Assembly: GCA_936432065.2 (NCBI GenBank)
Contig: OW386285.2
Span: 408,348,547 to 408,412,546, forward strand
DNA length: 64,000 bases
Source: Rutpela maculata
Taxonomy: Eukaryota > Arthropoda > Insecta > Coleoptera > Cerambycidae
Reading direction: 5' to 3'
In this document: positions 1-12,234 of the stretch, piece by piece
Layout: every line of letters begins with the position of its first letter
Position numbering within the stretch: the stretch's first letter is position 1
The notes under the pieces: model-generated
The model's database searches: none
Seen by the model: the letters and a program-made list of their open reading frames with translations, nothing else
Told to the model about the DNA's origin: nothing
Position numbers and translations under genes: made by a program

Positions 1-775
1 TGCTGCATAAAAAAAGCATTTTACCCGTTAAAATGATATTTTGTAAAAATTTTTACGATTAATAGTGACCGAGAGCGTGTCAAAGTTTGCAACTTTTAAA
101 TTTTTTTGCTAATTTTTACTATTATTTTTTTAATATTTCGTCCTCTAACTTTTTCTGAGTGAATTTAGGTATAGACAGTATTATATTAAAGTGAAAGCTG
201 ACTTTACGCCCGTTGAAATGGCGGCTGGTAAAAGTCTCTACGACAAATAGAAACCTAGATACAGCGTTTCGAAGATTGTTACTTTTATTAACTTTGTTCT
301 AGTTTTTATGTTCTTTTTTAAATTTCGGCCGATAACTTATTTGTCAAATACTTTAAGTACAGATATTGCTACATTGAATGTACTCGCAGTATTCTTGTTT
401 AAATGGTCTGCAATAGAAGTTTAACCCATCTTAAAGAATTGTTTTATCCCCTTATTATACTTATCCATTTTTCATATTTCCGGCCTCAGAAAATCAGCTT
501 ACTTGCACTTTTGCTTATTTAGGTTTCTATTTATCGTAAAGACTTTTACCAGCCACCATTTCAACGGGAGTAAAGTCAGCTTTCACTTTAATATGTAATG
601 TCTAAACCTAAATTCACTCAGAAAAAAGTTACATTACGAAAAAAAATAGCAAAAAGTAGCAAAAAAAGTTAAAAGTTGCAAAATTTGAAACGCTATATCT
701 CGGTCACTATTAATCGTAAAATTTTTTACAAAATCTCATTTTAACGGGTAAAACGCCGGCTTTTTTCATGCAGCA
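1..775. repeat. Foldback (long inverted repeat) element, left end at window edge
   Basis: Positions 1-258 pair with 519-775 in reverse complement. TGCTGCAT at the start matches ATGCAGCA at 768-775, and AAAGCTGACTTTAC at 194-207 matches GTAAAGTCAGCTTT near 572. The arms flank an unrelated spacer of about 260 bp. No ORF is present. The outer edge may continue left of the window. The sequence just outside (776-860) repeats part of the right arm (about 595-655) in direct orientation, so related units lie side by side. Confidence 0.8.
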
Positions 776-1790
776 ATGTCTATGCCTAAATGTACCCGAA
801 AAAAAGTTACAGGCTAAAATATAAAAAAATAAAAAATAGAATTTTTTCGTTTTTTTTTTGTTTTGTATTTTTGACTTGTGAAGATGCCATTTCTATTGGA
901 AATTTAGTTCTCTACAACTTTGCTAGTGACGTGTTTTAGGAAAAATGCATAGTTTTCGAGCAAAATTCAAAAATGTGTACATCGATCTCAAAAACGCACC
1001 CCTGGTAGCACTTCGCGGTTTTCTCATATTTTGTGGTCAATTGAATATAAGAAACAATAAAAACCCTTTAACGTTTTAGTTCTTTCAATCCTCTTTTTTT
1101 TTGACATAGATAATAGCCTAGAATTTGACTTGAGAACTTTAATTTTGGGCATATTTAGGTCAGGGATTCATGGACTCTCCGGAAAGTGGGTGGAAGTACT
1201 CCACTTAGTTTTTATGCCAAATCGGATGTGCGACCTATCTCCGTAATCGCTAATCGGATTTTAATATTTTTCTATTTCAGCTACAAATTTTCCCTAGCAA
1301 AATAAAAGCTCTTATGTATTTTTTATGCCTCTTAAGATAACGGAGTTAAAATTAATTGAAAAATAAACAAAAATAAAAAATGAAAATTTTTTAAATTGCC
1401 GCGCCCACCTTTCTTCATTGTAATTTTTTAAATATATTTATTTAAGATAAGTTGTAGCCCGCTATTTTAGTTACATAATCGAGTCATGTTCATCCCATTG
1501 CCTCTAAGAATACAAAGATACAGCCATTTTCATCCAGTGAGTGGCCTGAACTTAATTATTACTACACTACTGCATTAGTTGAAAGCAGAGCTGTACCGAC
1601 CACTGACAAAAACTGCTTGCAAGCACTAAGCATTCAAAATAAGTACTTTTATTTTTCGGACACTACCCAGCTAACACTAATTATTTTATAATAGTTGTAA
1701 GAACATCTATATCACCATTGTATAAGAATCAAAGCTGTATAATTACGGTCTGAGAACGCTTTCTCAACATCTATACAACCACTAGATACT
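776..1790. other. Non-coding AT-rich stretch
   Basis: Apart from the direct-repeat echo of the foldback arm at 776-860, I see no ORF, RNA gene or clear repeat here. Confidence 0.5.
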
Positions 1791-1796
1791 CAGAAT

Positions 1797-2110
1797 GTCC
1801 GTAGGTTTAGGGGTAGTGGGTGAAAAGTTGGTCGGGAAATATTATCACCATCGTATTCGTCGCCCTCGAAAATGGTTCTCAGCTGATTTTCGTGGCATTT
1901 TGGTATTGGGAGTGGGGGTAATTTCAGCCCCTGGAGGTGAGTTAGGTCACCTGTGGTCAATATTTACTTATTTTATTCAAATTGGCTAAGAAAAACTCGA
2001 TCTAACAAGCCCTTGCAAGCCTAGCGCCGAAAAATCGATTTAGGACGGTAAGTCGGAAAATATTGTCATCGTCGCATTCCCCGCCCTGGAAAACGGCGGG
2101 GGGGGGGGTT
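1797..2110. repeat. Two partial copies of a short repeat seen again near 19.5 and 20.6 kb
   Basis: The segments at 1797-1890 (GGGGTAGTGGGTGAAAAG onward) and about 2040-2110 (GAAAATATTGTCATCGTCG, then a G run) match 20588-20668 and, in reverse complement, 19509-19588. A short (AAT)n tract follows at 2110-2126. An open frame of 64 codons here is an incidental result of the GC-richer repeat. Confidence 0.55.
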
Positions 2111-2438
2111 AATAATAATAATAATTTTTTGTGGTTAGAAAAAAAATGTGATTTGATAGAACAATTATGATGTCATATTCGTATTCTACTGTACAAAGTA
2201 CTAGAGCTACCTAATTTCAGATATTTTTTAATTAAGTATTCTTACAATTGAGATTTTAATAGCTACTGCTTTTGCGTTAAGCATTGAACTTTAAAGTAGA
2301 TTATAGTAAGGATTACAATGTATTATGTTAACTGAAACCAACCCTTAATGTGTGCGCCTTATTTCCCATGATACTATTAATTTTAGGAAAAAAGTGTAGA
2401 CATGTTTTTGATAGAGAATTTTATAAGGATTATTTCAC

Positions 2439-3923
2439 TCATTAACGCTATAGCCAATGAGAGCCCTTTTTTCACAACATTGCACCAATCAAATGCCATT
2501 ATTAGTGGTAATTCAAGCTAGATCGGCTTTTGACAGTACCAACATGCAAAATTTATCGCTCTAATTTTTTATGTCGCTGCAGCGGCAAATACTGCGATAA
2601 TTTTTTGACGTTTTGTTTCGTGAAATATTTTCGGCAAATAGGGCAACTCACGCTTTTAAATTTCATCTATAAATATCTTCTCTAGCTTATTACTAATTGT
2701 TAACTTACCTTGTAAATTGTAATATTGTATTATGTACTAGCAAACATAAACACACCACATATATAGTAAACAATCGTCAGTTCCAAAGAGAAGCCTGTCT
2801 GAAATATATAGGCTATAACCTATCTGTAACTATTTCAATTTGCCTACTTCTCAATCAGGTAACAATAATATACAAAGATTGTACTTAATATACCTAGCTC
2901 ATAATACAGGAACAAGTCAAGCACAGCTTTCAATAGCTCAATAACGTAGTTACAAAGTTAAGCAAATCATTTATTATAAATGTCAAGTAAACACATTCGC
3001 TCTGGAAACAAACTAAAAATGTACCTAGGTACCTACTTACATATGGTAATCTATCAAAAAGTAACTAGTTGAATCAAAGCTGTGCAATATTTTAATTTGT
3101 TGTATTTAAAATTCACTCTGCCTAACGAAGCAAACCTCAACATAATTTGTAAACTTCGTAAGTTAAAAATAAGGATTAAATACGTAAATATGAATCAATA
3201 TTATGGAATATAACTCTAGTAGCGGTAGCGCTAGATGGCGCTCTCTATGTCAATCTCGGAACCATGAGTATATAGTAATAAATAGGCGGGACATCGGGAA
3301 TAAAGTAGTGCTCGCAGATTAAAGATGTAGGTCTCTCTCTATCGTTCCTCGTCATATTGCACCTCAGAATCACCTGAAAGATGTTAAGCCAGTCTATATA
3401 TTATAATATCTAAGGTTTCAACTCGTTTTATTTACTAGTTGCCATAGAAACGTCACTAGATTATTTTAAAATATCCTCCATTGTTTCTACTGCGTTTGTT
3501 TCAGATTTGCTGTTTTGACAATATGAGTCGGTTTGGAAATATTTCTGTATATCAAATTATGAGGAAATTGAAAATAAAGGTCAGTAAACTCTAAAAAGTG
3601 ACAAGGAAACGTCTGAAGGCAGTTAATGAGAAAACATAATATTGAAGATGTACTTGATGAATTATTTATTCGTGAAATATTCTCCTCAAATACCACTCGT
3701 GCTTTAAATTTTATCTAAAAATTTTTTCTCAAGCTAAGTTGCCCCTAGTTAATATAACTCGTGCAGATTGGCAGTTTATTATCAAAGATTAAATCCCTCC
3801 CGCTAAAGCGGTCGGGATTTAATCAGATAATAAACTGCCAATTTGCACTCTTTATATTACCAGGCAACACGCTTTCGAAAAAAATTTCGATAAAATTTTA
3901 AGCACTAGTGATATTACATACAA
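2439..3923. other. Insertion of about 1.49 kb inside the orphan TIR, unclassified
   Basis: This segment is bounded by the two halves of an otherwise continuous TIR. It has no convincing ORF. It contains an internal direct repeat of about 65 bp (2627-2690 with 3672-3737) and ends with a long palindrome (3750-3858). The stretch 3250-3370 (GGAATAAAGTAGTGCTCGC and neighbours) looks like an LTR R/U5 border, but I could not define LTR ends. No target-site duplication is evident. Confidence 0.45.
3750..3858. repeat. Near-perfect 109-bp palindrome (hairpin)
   Basis: GATTGGCAGTTTATTATC at 3766-3783 pairs with GATAATAAACTGCCAATT at 3825-3842. The pairing continues inward through GATTAAATCCC/GGGATTTAATC to a CCGC-TAAA-GCGG tip and outward through TAATATAA/TTATATTA. 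It is a very stable hairpin near the right edge of an insertion, so it may be a transposon terminus or subterminal hairpin. Confidence 0.85.
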
Positions 3924-4132
3924 TAATTTTGTATATAGGTATTTTTATCAAAAAGTGCGCCGTTCCCGAGATAATCTAGAAAACCTCAAAATGTGGGTGG
4001 GAACTTTTCGGTTTACTAATTCTTATGCTCTCCTTAACATTTCCACCAATTTTCAAAACTTTCTGAATTTTGTCCGATAATATTAACTGTTATTTTACTG
4101 AACTATTGGGTGAGTATTTTGACGTGCTGATC

Positions 4133-4287
4133 ACGAATCGGGTGTCTCTTTAGCTCCATCACCCACTAATTTTTTCTTATTACATTTTTTATGAGGTTTT
4201 TATGAGGTTTTTGTGAGGTTATTTAAGTTACTTTCGCGATTTACTAAAAATTCATGGGTGATGGAGCTAAACGGGCACCAGATTCGT
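4133..4287. mobile_element. 155-bp MITE
   Basis: ACGAATCGGGTGTC then TTTAGCTCCATCACCCA at the left end pair with TGGGTGATGGAGCTAAA then GATTCGT at the right end, giving TIRs of about 40 bp around a short spacer with a tandem TTTTTATGAGG tract. There is no coding capacity. It abuts the outer edge of the orphan TIR. Confidence 0.75.
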
Positions 4288-4297
4288 ATTTCTCCTC

Positions 4298-4482
4298 ATA
4301 CCGTGCATGTAGCGGAGCGCTAGGCATAGGAAGTAAAATTACAACATCGCGCGTGCCAGCTGGCTGAAATGAAATAACAGAGCTGGGATGCTCCGCCCGA
4401 CAGAGGAATTTACGGCAGCAGTGTTGTCATTTCTCGCGCTACGTGAATGTACATGCCTAATGGGAAATTACACGCACGGTAT
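4298..4482. mobile_element. Possible 185-bp MITE
   Basis: ATACCGTGC at 4298-4306 is the reverse complement of GCACGGTAT at 4474-4482. Shorter inverted matches (CTAGGCATAG with CATGCCTAATG) lie inside. The GC-rich core contrasts with its surroundings. The TIR is short, so the call is tentative. Confidence 0.4.
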
Positions 4483-5369
4483 ATATAAATTACTACATGC
4501 AATAGTAGAATAAACAATAAATAAATAAAAGTGATGACTATAGATTTTATTGTTAATTTTTAGATACCCTTTTCTAAGGTTATCTTCAGTCTAGATCAAC
4601 ATCAAGAATTATTTCCAAAAATGCAGCTGAATTTTCAACTTTTAAACTGTGATTATTAAATAAACGTGTGTAACTGTTGTACTTTGTGAATGTTTTAGAC
4701 ATTTTTGTCAATACTTTCTAAACTATTTTTTGTCACCAGTTACTAAATTTTCAACTAGGACTGCTAAAATTGGTCTTAAATTATATTTTCTCTCTGGGAA
4801 TATTTGAATATTTTTGAATAAATAAGAATACTAACTTTATGTAGATATTTATTCAATAAAAAACAGTGATTTAAGTACATAGAAAATGAAACATTTATAT
4901 TATTTAGGTACAGAAATGCTCAAACACTAATTTAGTACAGTTGTACTACAGATATGTATATTGCACGGGGATTTTCCCATATAATACTTCTCATAAATTA
5001 CTAAATATTACTATAAATATTCAAAAATATAATTATCACATACATTTTGATATCTGTATAACAGTAGTACATTGTGAAAATATAATTTGCGTTATTTTAT
5101 TATATTACATAAGTATATTAATAGATCTTCCGGCACACCTCTTTTAAATAGGTCATGTTATACATAATATTAAAGTGAACAACAATTAACCAGCTTAATT
5201 AAAGGACGGTGCGAAAATAGCTGCGTGAAAAACAATTATGACAGCAGTTGTATGTCTAGAAACATAAATATGTGTATACAGAATGAGTAAAAAGTCTGTC
5301 AATTGCATACAAATATAAGCTGTATTTTTTTAATTTAATTTACAGAAGTTATTAACATCGATCTTCTGC
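4483..5369. other. Non-coding AT-rich stretch
   Basis: No supported gene, RNA or repeat. The open frames here are short and lysine/tyrosine/isoleucine-rich, as expected from AT-rich DNA. Confidence 0.5.
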
Positions 5370-6420
5370 AAAGTGGGTACCCTCAAAGACTCAAAAGTTG
5401 GTCTGGTTGGAAAAGAGCTTTAATGGAGTCGTACGACAAATGACATGATGCTATCAGGTGTGTCATGGAGCAAAAGGAGGCCGATTAAAATGATAAAAGG
5501 TCACAAAACGTATCTCAAGACTTTGTGACTTTTTATCAAGTAAAAAGGAAGCAGCACAGAGGACTACAAAATGAGCTGTCTTTGGTATCAGCGGGTGAGA
5601 TAGATCAGCAAATATTAAATTCGCCAAAGATGCAGAGTCACATACATTATTGATTTTATAACTAAACATAAGTAGACCTAAGAGAGTTAGATGGTGTGTT
5701 TGCTCTAGAGTGCAGACTAGACAAAACATTAGAGACTAGTATGGGATTGCATAAATGCCCTTATGGACGTCAAAATAAAGGGACTGAGGCCTAGCTACCA
5801 GGACACAAGGGACACAGCGTTTAAGGCTCTAGAAGAACCTCAACCTATTTGCGCTGTGCCCCTTAATAAATGGGTACAAAGTAAATTCATGGTGGGCAAA
5901 TTTCTCGCGACAGAGACAGGCCAAAGAGTTCATTAAAAAACGGTAGACCCACTATTCCGAAATGGAAAGGTCATCAGGATAATCATGGGTTTTCCAACTG
6001 GACATGTCGGCTTGGTAGACATACGAGTTTAATGGGTCTGGCAGAGGACACTATATGTGGATTTTGTCAAGAGGAAGAGGATTCCTCAGTCCATGTTACC
6101 ATGCCGCTGTGAAGATCTAACTAGATTGAGATTGAGAAAAACAAAGGGGTAATAGCTGTACCAAGGAGCTCTGAAGTCTGGTGCAAAAGGCAAAACTAGA
6201 TAAGGAGCTCTGAGTAAAACTAGAACAGGATAATAGATCCACGAGGGTCTAATTTAATCTAAGACAAATAAAAGAGGTAGACAGACATCATAAAAAAGAT
6301 TGCCAAGAATTGGATCCAGGAGGTCTAAAACAGAGCAGAGTGGAAATGACTTAAGGAGGCTATATTCAGTACTGAACAAACATGAAGGACCACGTGGTGA
6401 TGATGATTATTAAAATCATT
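5370..6420 (+). pseudogene. Non-LTR retrotransposon ORF2 remnant, RNase H C-terminal region
   Basis: Read across frameshifts, the plus strand gives RQAKEFI, then TGH followed by R-L-G-R-H-T-S-L-M-G-L-A, then CGFCQEEEDSSVHV. This is the conserved end of RNase H-bearing insect non-LTR elements: an L-T-G-H motif, then a C-x-x-C-x-E-x-E-x-x-x-H-x-x-C-like zinc knuckle. Upstream, WVQSKFMVGKFLATETG also fits. At least one frame change lies between the TGH motif and the knuckle, and stops are frequent, so it is dead. The 5' boundary is uncertain. Confidence 0.7.
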
Positions 6421-6844
6421 TCATAGCTTTAACTTTGTTTGTTGGATCGTTGTGTTGCCATGGAAAAAATCTTTTCAAATGCCAAACTCATTCTGTCTTG
6501 ACAATTATGAAGAGTACAATTTTTCTATAAGGCACATTTCTTTCAGTGTATATTATGCATATAAGTATGGCTCTAAGATGACTATACATATAATTTTGAA
6601 CATAAGTCTAAGAGAATAACTCAATTTTACAAGTGTCCGACAAAATAAAAAAATTCCCTGGCTGTATACAATCTTTTCAAAAATCCAACTTTTCGATCGC
6701 CATTTTAGATTCGACATGTTTCTCACACTGGTATATGCATTACATTACATTTTCTAATTCTGTTGTAAGATAACACCGTGTAAGGGTCTTGCTGATTAGT
6801 TATAAAACTAATGATGGAAGTTGACAATACTAACTCCGAAAATG

Positions 6845-6975
6845 TAAAGTTGGCAAAGGCATCAGACAGGGTTGCATTCTGTCACCAATCCTCTTCAACA
6901 TCTACAGTGAATACATATGTGACGTGCTGGAGGTTTGGCACGGTGAAGTAGTTATTAATGAAATTAATATTCCTA
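6845..6975 (+). pseudogene. Reverse-transcriptase fragment (non-LTR)
   Basis: The plus strand at 6852-6950 encodes VGKGIRQGCILSPILFNIYS and then EYICDVLE. This is the R-Q-G-C-x-L-S-P-x-L-F-N-x-Y-S block of a non-LTR reverse transcriptase just before the YADD motif. Nothing before or after continues the domain, so it is a short isolated remnant, different in type from the RNase H remnant upstream. Confidence 0.75.
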
Positions 6976-7464
6976 ACAGCAAACAAGTTTGATATCATTA
7001 CTTTATAAATCCAACGTCTTTCTAAAAAAAAATGTAGGAGTTAATTTAAATATCTTATGTTGAAAGGTTATACGCATTAGTTCAGACCTTCTAAATACCC
7101 TGTATTTGAAATGTGTCTATATCATATTAGTAATATTTGGTTTAATGTAAATCAGTCACATTTATTTTATAAGCCAAATGGAAAACAGTGTAACTACACT
7201 AATTTGTGTTTTTTTAGCTCAATAAAACTCTTACACAATATAAAAGTGAGTTCTAAAAGTAATAACAAAATAAATAATAAGTTAAAACTAAATTTATAAC
7301 GATTAAATACGTACAAGACTAACACTAGAAGTTCTCCAAGTAGTCGAGTCAATGAAGGTTTTCACTTCTTAATTCTCAGCAACAACTCGGGTTTTGGTTA
7401 TTTTTTTTTAATGAGTGTTTTTAATACTATTCAAAATCAGAAACATCCCAAGTGACGCAAATAC

Positions 7465-9270
7465 CTTTGGGGGTGGATGCCAGACGTCGATATTCTGCAT
7501 ACATTCTAAGCAAAAAATGTTTTTTCAATGAGTCAATACTTTTTCAGTTATTCGTGATTGAAAATGTTGATTTTTCATATAAAAAAATGCATGTTTTAGG
7601 ACAATTTTTCAATAATAACTCGAAAACTTTAAGTTTTACCAACAAATTTATTATGAACAAAAATAAAGCCTATAAAATAACAAATCGATTGATTTTTCTT
7701 CTAAATTTCTGTAGATGCAATACGAACCGAGTGATGGTTCGTTGAAGGTGACTTTTTGTTCGCCGGAAACTGAATTCAATCCTTTCAACGTTAAATAATG
7801 TAAAAACTGAAAAATTGTTGGAGGAAAACATATAAGACATTTTTAAAAGCACTTGAAAAGTATAAACTTTGATAAAAGTCGTTAGCATAAAAACTAACAG
7901 AGTTATGATGAAAATAAAATGGTTGGTTGCCTCTTTTTTTTCGGAGAGAAAATCAGCAATGAAACCAATGGCTTCACCGCAAGAATTGAATTTGAACGTA
8001 ATCCATTTACAATTTACTTTGTTTAAGTACTAACAATATGTTCTAGAAGTTTGACCGGTTTAGGATGCCTATATTTGAAAAAAAGTTTGATTCAAATTAC
8101 GTAGATACGTAAAAAATGCTAGAGTACAAAAATTTAGGTTTTTTTTTACTGAAAATTTTGTTTTTTTTTTCTCTAGGATGAAAATTAATTAAGATATCCC
8201 CGTTGTAAGTTTGCATTTGAGTGCGAGGATCACCTTCCCCGAGCCCTTTAAACTCAAAAATCTCAAAAACGAAAGGTTCAAGGAAGTTCAAGTATACATG
8301 CCTCGTAGCCCTTAAAGTTCCCTGTAAAACGGTTTTTAGAGCGATTGAATAACTTAAAAAGTAAGGAAGTTATCACTGAAAAACCAATCATAGCGCATCT
8401 GCTCGAGAAACGCTGATAAAAGTCTTCGACAAGGCTTAATTTTTTCAACTGTATCTCTAGCAGCTCCGTACAACAATATTGTGCAGTACCTACTGGCTTC
8501 GAAAATTTGTACTCCAGCATTTTTTACGTATCTTCTTTAATCTTTGAATTATTGTGAAAAAATGAAAATTTTTTAAGAAATTTCAAAAATTATTTCAAAT
8601 TTGAATCAAACTTTTTTCAAATATAGGCATCCTAAATCGGTCAAACTTCTAGAACATATTGTCAGTACTTAAATAAAGTAAATTGTAAATGGATTACGTT
8701 CAATTTCAATTCTTGCGGTGAAGCCATTGGTTTCATTGGTGATTTTTTCCCCGAAATAAGAGAAAACCATTTTCTTTTCATCATAAATCCGTTAGTTTTT
8801 ATGCTAATGACTTTTACTGAAGTTCCTTTTAAAGGTCTTTTCAAGTACTTTTAAAAATGTCTTATGTTTTCCTCCAAAAATTTTCAGTTTTTCCATTATT
8901 TAACGTTGAAAGGATCGAATTCAGTTTTCGGCGAACAAAAAGTCATCTTCATCGAGTCATAATTCGGTTCGTTTGCATCCACAGAAATAAAAAAAAATCG
9001 ATTTGTTATTTTATAGGCTTCATTTTTGTTCATAATAATTTTTTTGGTAAAACGCAAAGTTTTCGAGTTATTAGTGAAAAATCGTTCTAAAACATGCATT
9101 TTTTAGATGAAAAATCAACATTTTCAATCAAGAATTAACTCAAAAAGTATTGACTCACCGAAAAAATTGCATAGAACATTTATTGCTTAGAATTCATTCC
9201 TCTATCGATTTCTGCAGTACTTTGAACATAATAATTTCCACCCTCGAGAAGGGGTGGCATGCACCCCCAG
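7465..9270. repeat. 1.8-kb foldback element with arms of about 600 bp
   Basis: Positions about 7480-8098 pair in reverse complement with 8597-9205. The inner edge is sharp: TTCTAGAAGTTTGACC at 8042-8057 matches GGTCAAACTTCTAGAA at about 8639. GAGTCAATACTTTTT near 7530 matches its complement near 9150. The arms are diverged and separated by about 500 bp. The open frames on opposite strands at 7452-7745 and 8896-9099 look alike only because they lie in the two arms. No recognisable protein is encoded. Confidence 0.85.
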
Positions 9271-11183
9271 ATAAAAGCACACATCGGCACTGTATAACTT
9301 TGGTTCCTTGAGCAATTCTCTAATTAACAGTCCAAATTTCACGTCAATCGGTTTTATCATAAAGAATTCTGAGCGAAATACCTTCAAACACTGGACTAAA
9401 TTAACTTTTTCATGAATATCGGGAAAAAAAAATATAAAAAAAAGATTTTTCCTATAAAAGTTGTTATTATTGTTTAAACAATATAAATAATTATCAACAC
9501 CGACTGTGAGAATCATTTTTGAACTTAAATAATTGATCAAAATTGGAGCTGTTGCTGGAATTAAGCGGTTTTGAGGATTATTAAGGCTTCATTGACTCGA
9601 CTAAAGTGCACAAATGCATATGAGATAATATTGACAATATTAATCATAATTATTATTATTTACTTAGTAGTTTTAACTAATTCTTAATACAAAATTACAA
9701 ATCTAGCAAAATTGCACTATAGTTTATTACTAGTATTAACATTAAATATAACTATTTTAAAACACATATTATTATTTGGGATTAGGCAAATATTAATTTA
9801 TTTAGAATACCTGTTTTTTCTGTCTATTTATTATCAGAGTTCGACATGAATTCAAGTAAAAATTAATTGTTGGTTGTCTCAATTCCTTGCTGTGTTTGAA
9901 ATAAACCATTTTAAGCTTTTTATAAAATTGCGAATTGACACTTTTTAATTTAGCCACTCCTTCCAAATGATATTGAGCTTGTGATTTGTACAAGGGTTTT
10001 ATAGAATATATTTCCAAGAGCTTCAAATCCTTTGTAATAGCATTAGGCTTTTTATAAAGACTTTAAGTTCTTAACCCAAGTCCAGAGGCTTCATGTTCTT
10101 TTTAACAGATGAAAGCTCATACTCACCAACTTCTCATTTTAGCCAATATCTAGTGACATTGGTAACATGTAATTTCTTTATTGGCGTAACATCGCTAAAG
10201 TATTTCTGAACCAATGGCCTTCATTTTTATGTAAAGTAGTGTAAGTAATATACAAACCTAAAACCCTTTAAACTCTCTTAAGTTCCCAGCTCAATCAAGA
10301 GTTTCAAGACCCTCAAATAAATTTGAAGCCTCTTCAAATCATTTCAAAGAATTTAAATTCTTTTGAAAAAGGGTTGAAATTGTTGAAAAAACTTAAAATT
10401 CCTTTTCATTTATATTTCAATTTCTGAAATTCACGTTAGTTAGAGTTAGATAATAGACATTATGTCACTAAATAGACCTTCTGGCTCCTCGACTATCGTT
10501 ACATGTAACCTCTTATAGCTAACGACGATAATTTGAGACCATCCAACATCCAACAATTCACTTTACAACAATAAATATTTAAAGAAACAGTAATAAATAT
10601 TACTATAGCCCTAAACATGCCAAAGTTAAACATGCACAAATATAAAGAACTACTTAGTAGATACATAATTTTTATCAGGGTATTTTATTGATTGGATTGT
10701 TGTGCTTGTTTGAATTAATAATTCCCCTTCTGTATGTCTTATAATATGTCTATAAATAAATTTGTTTTGATGTACCTACAGTATTTTCGTTTCAACATTA
10801 GCCACCTAGAAAAATTCTGAGGAAAATATGTCGATATAGTTTCTGAATAGGCAGTTCGAAATAAATTTTTATTGAATTTTATGTTCTATACTCCTTCGCT
10901 ACCCCTCGCCCGCCTACCCGGTCGTTGAAGTTTCAAATGGCATCGCATTTCTTCAAGGGCATAAAATATCCTTCCTATATCTTTTCCCAAAAAGTAAAAT
11001 CAAATAGTTTCAGAAATTTCTGAATTAGAGGCAAATATTCGTCGTATCATCAATTTTTCCTACATACAAGGTGTGTCATCACGATCTTAAACTGTCTGCA
11101 CAGTTAGGGACTTTTTATATATAGGTTTTCTCTTCATCGTTTTAAATGGAAGGCCCTACATATTTTTATGTTTCTAAATTGTA
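9271..11183. other. Non-coding stretch, nothing recognised
   Basis: AT-rich sequence without a supported gene, RNA or repeat boundary. A block near 10720-10800 with AATAAATTTGTTTTG could be an LTR or poly(A) region but has no partner. Confidence 0.45.
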
Positions 11184-11252
11184 CAATAAACTCTAATGCC
11201 ATTTTATGTAGCATAATACATATGCTACATAAAATGGCATTCGAGTTTATTG
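11184..11252. repeat. Perfect-stem hairpin, 32-bp arms, 5-base loop
   Basis: CAATAAACTCTAATGCCATT at 11184-11203 and the rest of its arm pair with 11221-11252 with a single mismatch around the loop ATACA. It is probably a miniature foldback or a transposon centre. An (ATCTC)n tract lies further on at 11519-11542. Confidence 0.9.
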
Positions 11253-11709
11253 TTAAAATATTTATGGTTTAGGCATTTTTCACTTATATTTAAGCCAAAT
11301 TTTAAGGAGACGCCCTCTACCAAGATTGCACAGAGTCAAGTAAATATATACAAAAGCAAAATAATTATTCAGGGTGATAAATATATATACCACTAACGTC
11401 TCAACAATATGTTAAACTTCATATATTTTTAAAAATCAACGTCCAAATGTTATTTCAGCTTATGATTCCTCAATAAGAAATAACGCAAAACTGTGTTTAC
11501 TTCTCTATATCAAAAGTGCATCTCATCTCATCTCATCTCACACATAAGATTTCTCAAGGAAAGGTACAGTCCATTTCATTCAAGAAAGAACCGCTATCTA
11601 AAATTACCGTTTCAAATCAAGCATAATGGCTGACATAAATAGTGGTCCTGAGAACCGAATTGCTCATAGTATGGTTTATGGTAGTTACAGTCTTTTTCTG
11701 ACCTAGAAT

Positions 11710-12216
11710 TGCAGTTGCAGCACAGATCAAACAAACCAGATGTTTCACTTAATAGTATTTCCTATGTAACCAGTTTAATTTTTTGTCATGTGACGTATAC
11801 CTTCCAGGATTCTGCGCAGAAGACATAAACAGAGCAACCTAGCGGTTGACATGGAAGTTAAGACCAGCGAGTATAATGTCACAGGAGGGAGTGTTTAGTA
11901 TTGAAATCTCAAAGATGGAAGTCGTCATCAGCTACACCGGTGATTTTAATTATTTTGGAATGTGGTGTATTGTATTGAAGGTAAAAGTCGTTATTGTTAT
12001 ACATTTAAGTGGTTTTTTTGAGTATTTATTAGGTGATTTTTAATTATTTTTATGTGTCATCAGCTCCCTCCTGTGACTATACTCGCCGGTTAAGACTGCT
12101 TGGTATATGCGCAGGTCACTGCCCAAATTGGTACCTTCCAGGAGTTGATTTATTATCTAAACCATGAAACGTCATAAGTGAAACATCTGGTTTGTTTGAT
12201 CTGTGGTTGCAGTACA
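11710..12216. repeat. Foldback/MITE of about 505 bp
   Basis: CAGATCAAACAAACCAGATG near 11718 pairs with CATCTGGTTTGTTTGATCTG near 12186, and GCGAGTATAATGTCACAGGA near 11867 pairs with TCCTGTGACTATACTCGC near 12070. The arms enclose an AT-rich centre. The open frame inside (11846-12043) is incidental. Confidence 0.8.
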
Positions 12217-12234
12217 CCTTTGCGCTCCTCAGCA

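Larger units (their letters stand above)
2255..4110. mobile_element. Orphan terminal inverted repeat of the 45.8-51.9 kb transposon family, split by an insertion
   Basis: Positions 2255-2438 match (inverted) the subterminal sequence at 46714-46870, and the stretch from about 2374 also matches directly 51612-51670. The match then breaks and resumes at 3924-4110, which matches 51670-51890 and, inverted, 45818-46017. So this is one arm, running from inner to outer, cut by about 1.49 kb of foreign DNA at 2439-3923. The outer end carries the reverse complement of CAGTAAAATAACAG. No partner arm or coding region was found to its left. Confidence 0.7.
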
